Below are positions 7,053-8,788 of a stretch of 8,788 nt of DNA, one piece after another (the first letter of the stretch is position 1; each line of letters starts with the position of its first letter). The notes under the pieces were generated by a model. It worked only from the letters and a program-made list of their open reading frames with translations, ran no database searches and was not told the DNA's origin. This DNA comes from Flavobacteriaceae bacterium (GTDB lineage: Bacteria; Bacteroidota; Bacteroidia; Flavobacteriales; Flavobacteriaceae), in contig JAGQYU010000115.1 of NCBI GenBank assembly GCA_020435885.1, positions 1 through 8,788 of the forward strand, in the 5' to 3' direction. A program made the position numbers and the translations under genes.

Positions 7053-7907
7053 TCAGCGATATTTTTTTATATATTCTTTAATTGTATTTATGTCATCTTT
7101 TGATGTCAGGTCTGGGACATGTTCAGCCAAAGGAATGCCTATCATCGACTTAGGATACTTTCTAAGCATGTTCAATATAGCTGTCTGTAACTCCTTTTCA
7201 TTTCTATTAGGATTTACAGGACAGTTTTTAACAAAAGGGTAAATATATTTACCCTTAAATTTAAACAGATTCATACTTATACGTAACTTACCATAATTAT
7301 CCCGAAACTCTTCAACCTCATTCTCTTTAGGTTTCTCTATAATATCCATAAGGTAATTGTGTTCGTCTAATTTGGCAAGTGCAAATTGTTTAATTCTTTC
7401 AGAATTGAATTGAAGTGATTCACGATCATAACTGATAAACCCATTAGGGTAATCCAATTCAGCAATTGCATTTAAAGCTTTTATTGAATACAAATTATCA
7501 CTATTACAAACAGAGAATGAATGTTCGATCAAGTCAGGATACTGTTCTAGGCATTGCCTTAGGGCGTCTGCTGTTCCAAATGGTTTTACTCGGAATTCAG
7601 GAATGTGTTGTATGGCATAAGAAATCGTAAGTCCTTTATAATTATTCCCTCGATCTTTTTGACCATAGTATTCTCTGAATAATTTATTATCTTTTCCCAC
7701 AATGAGAAAAATGTTTTTATATCCTGCTTCTTTTGCATTAGTTAAAAGAAAGTCTAGAAAAGGTCTATTTTCTGGGCCAATCCCTATTAAGCTTTTTGAT
7801 CGTTGATTAGCTTGTTTTACTTCCTCCACACTTATTTTGACAGATTTTGCAGGATTTTTCATTCGAGAAGAGGCTCCGCCAGCTAATATTATTAAACTAT
7901 CATTCAT
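7053..7907 (-). CDS. Sugar-1-phosphate nucleotidyltransferase (NTP_transferase family)
   Basis: A 284-aa cytoplasmic protein with no signal peptide, expected to join a sugar 1-phosphate to an NTP, releasing pyrophosphate. The signature loop is ILAGGASSRMK (7-17). PFGTADAL (109-116) matches the nucleotide-contacting GTAxAL segment, CNSDNLYS (134-141) holds the metal-binding Asp137, and MDIIEKPKEN (187-196) matches the IxEKP segment before the sugar-binding region. The usual short spacer after the signature loop is lengthened here by a charged stretch (residues 18-37) before Lys39-Ser-Leu, which I take to be the substrate-side Lys. The architecture resembles UTP-glucose-1-phosphate uridylyltransferases, but neither base nor sugar can be fixed from sequence. 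The ATG is 4 bp after the stop of the kinase gene, which suggests translational coupling. The pair would phosphorylate and then activate the same sugar. Galactose or GalNAc is a natural guess from the neighbouring glycosidases; fucose is a less likely alternative. Confidence 0.8.
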   Translation of the reverse strand: MNDSLIILAGGASSRMKNPAKSVKISVEEVKQANQRSKSLIGIGPENRPFLDFLLTNAKEAGYKNIFLIVGKDNKLFREYYGQKDRGNNYKGLTISYAIQHIPEFRVKPFGTADALRQCLEQYPDLIEHSFSVCNSDNLYSIKALNAIAELDYPNGFISYDRESLQFNSERIKQFALAKLDEHNYLMDIIEKPKENEVEEFRDNYGKLRISMNLFKFKGKYIYPFVKNCPVNPNRNEKELQTAILNMLRKYPKSMIGIPLAEHVPDLTSKDDINTIKEYIKKYR

Positions 7908-7911
7908 ATGT

Positions 7912-8788
7912 TTAAGAATTTAAAATTCTTGCTCCAGAATCTACTTCTACAACATAGGCCTTGACTGCACCGGCATCTAATATAGCATTCACCACAGCCT
8001 CTTGTTTATCAACTGGAGCCAAAACTACAATACTTCCTCCACCTCCGGAACCAACTATTTTCGCCCCGTAAGCACCATTATTAAGTGAAGCTTGAATCAT
8101 AGCATCAATACGAGGAACCGTAATTTTCAACATGTTTTTTAATACAAGGTGATGCTCATTCATGAGAAGCCCTAACTTCTTAAAATCTATTTCAGCTTTT
8201 CTGAACTCATCCAGTGCTTTTTTTGTAATTGAATAATTTATGAGGGCAGCTTGAAAATAAATAAACTGATCATCGGATAGGTAGTCCATGTATTTGGAAA
8301 GTTCTTTTACATCAGCTTCTTTTATGTCAAAACCTTTAATATGGCTCTTTATTATCTCAATAGATCTTGTGGCGTTAAATCTAAGATCACTTAACACTCC
8401 TAATGTATCTTTTGGAATCCCTGATTCACCTACGATCAATCCAGGTATTTTTTTAGGGAAAAGTTCATAATTGGAATTATGATCAGTTTCAAGGTACATA
8501 ATGTTTCCGAGGCTTATACTGTACTGATCCATTTTACCACCTGGACCACTTTGTTTTTCGACTTCGGCCTCATAGGCTATCTTAGCAATTAATTCAGGTG
8601 TTACAGAGTTATTCGAACCATAAGCCTCCAAAAGAAATCGCACCCATGCCACCAAAAAAGCTGATGAACTGGATATTCCAGAGTTCACTGGGATATTACC
8701 CGTAATCAGGATATTATATCCTCGATCAGGGATGCACCCATATTCTCTTGCAACTACTAATGCTGTCTTTAAATAATCACCTTTATCA
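7912..8788 (-). CDS. Galactokinase-like GHMP sugar kinase, C-terminal 291 residues, cut by the right window edge
   Basis: The frame is open from the stop at 7914-7912 through the right edge, so the true start lies outside. It begins DKGDYLKTALVVAREYG. All three downstream GHMP landmarks are present (numbering from the edge): the phosphate-binding motif PVNSGISSSSA at 33-43; GPGGKMDQYSISLG at 81-94, with Asp87 in MDQ as the probable catalytic base; and the C-terminal glycine-rich motif GAYGAKIVGSGGGG at 238-251, preceded by MNEHHLVLKNML (209-220) as in galactokinases. The product is a cytoplasmic ATP-dependent sugar kinase, most likely making a sugar 1-phosphate. The missing N terminus would contain the galactose-recognition segment, so the sugar remains unproven; galactose, GalNAc, an arabinose/fucose-type sugar or a heptose are the alternatives. 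The GTG at 8688-8686 is not a start: it encodes the Val of the PVNSG motif and the coding frame continues upstream. The adjacent nucleotidyltransferase, 4 bp downstream, suggests a two-step activation pathway. Confidence 0.85.
   Translation of the reverse strand, partial: DKGDYLKTALVVAREYGCIPDRGYNILITGNIPVNSGISSSSAFLVAWVRFLLEAYGSNNSVTPELIAKIAYEAEVEKQSGPGGKMDQYSISLGNIMYLETDHNSNYELFPKKIPGLIVGESGIPKDTLGVLSDLRFNATRSIEIIKSHIKGFDIKEADVKELSKYMDYLSDDQFIYFQAALINYSITKKALDEFRKAEIDFKKLGLLMNEHHLVLKNMLKITVPRIDAMIQASLNNGAYGAKIVGSGGGGSIVVLAPVDKQEAVVNAILDAGAVKAYVVEVDSGARILNS

Noticed and set aside
7053..8788. Split version of the bifunctional fucokinase/GDP-fucose pyrophosphorylase (FKP)
   Set aside because: The idea suits the nearby fucosidase, but the kinase motifs look galactokinase-like and the nucleotidyltransferase has a canonical short NTP_transferase layout. 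I saw no FKP-specific sequence, so it stays only as an alternative.

Overview
The window comes from a member of the Bacteroidota. This is judged from the low GC content, leaders with no Shine-Dalgarno sequence and only A/T-rich stretches before the start codons, and protein families that are characteristic of glycan-degrading Bacteroidota. A more exact placement (Flavobacteriia or a relative) cannot be made from this sequence. Every supported gene lies on the minus strand, so transcription runs from the right edge to the left edge.

In order of transcription the window holds: (1) a galactokinase-like GHMP sugar kinase, cut by the right edge (7912-8788); (2) a sugar-1-phosphate nucleotidyltransferase (7053-7907), 4 bp after the kinase; (3) a secreted LacZ-type GH2 beta-galactosidase of 1041 aa (3901-7026), 26 bp further on; (4) a Tat-exported GH109 alpha-N-acetylgalactosaminidase-type enzyme (2510-3880), 20 bp further on; (5) after a 211-bp gap, a GH29 alpha-L-fucosidase with two F5/8-type C (CBM32-like) domains and a chitobiase-C-terminal-like domain (232-2298); (6) after a further 163 bp, the first 22 codons of an unidentified protein, cut by the left edge (1-68).

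The first four genes are packed tightly and look like one transcription unit. The fucosidase may belong to it or may have its own promoter in the 211-bp gap. Read together, the locus is an exo-glycosidase cassette for a glycan carrying beta-galactose, alpha-GalNAc and alpha-fucose (for example mucin O-glycan, Lewis or blood-group-type structures). It is joined to a cytoplasmic pair that would phosphorylate a released sugar at C1 and then activate it as an NDP-sugar. The enzyme families are read with good confidence. The natural glycan and the sugar used by the kinase and nucleotidyltransferase are inferences. No SusC/SusD pair, sulfatase, regulator, RNA gene, insertion sequence or CRISPR array is visible, and no gap between genes exceeds 300 bp.
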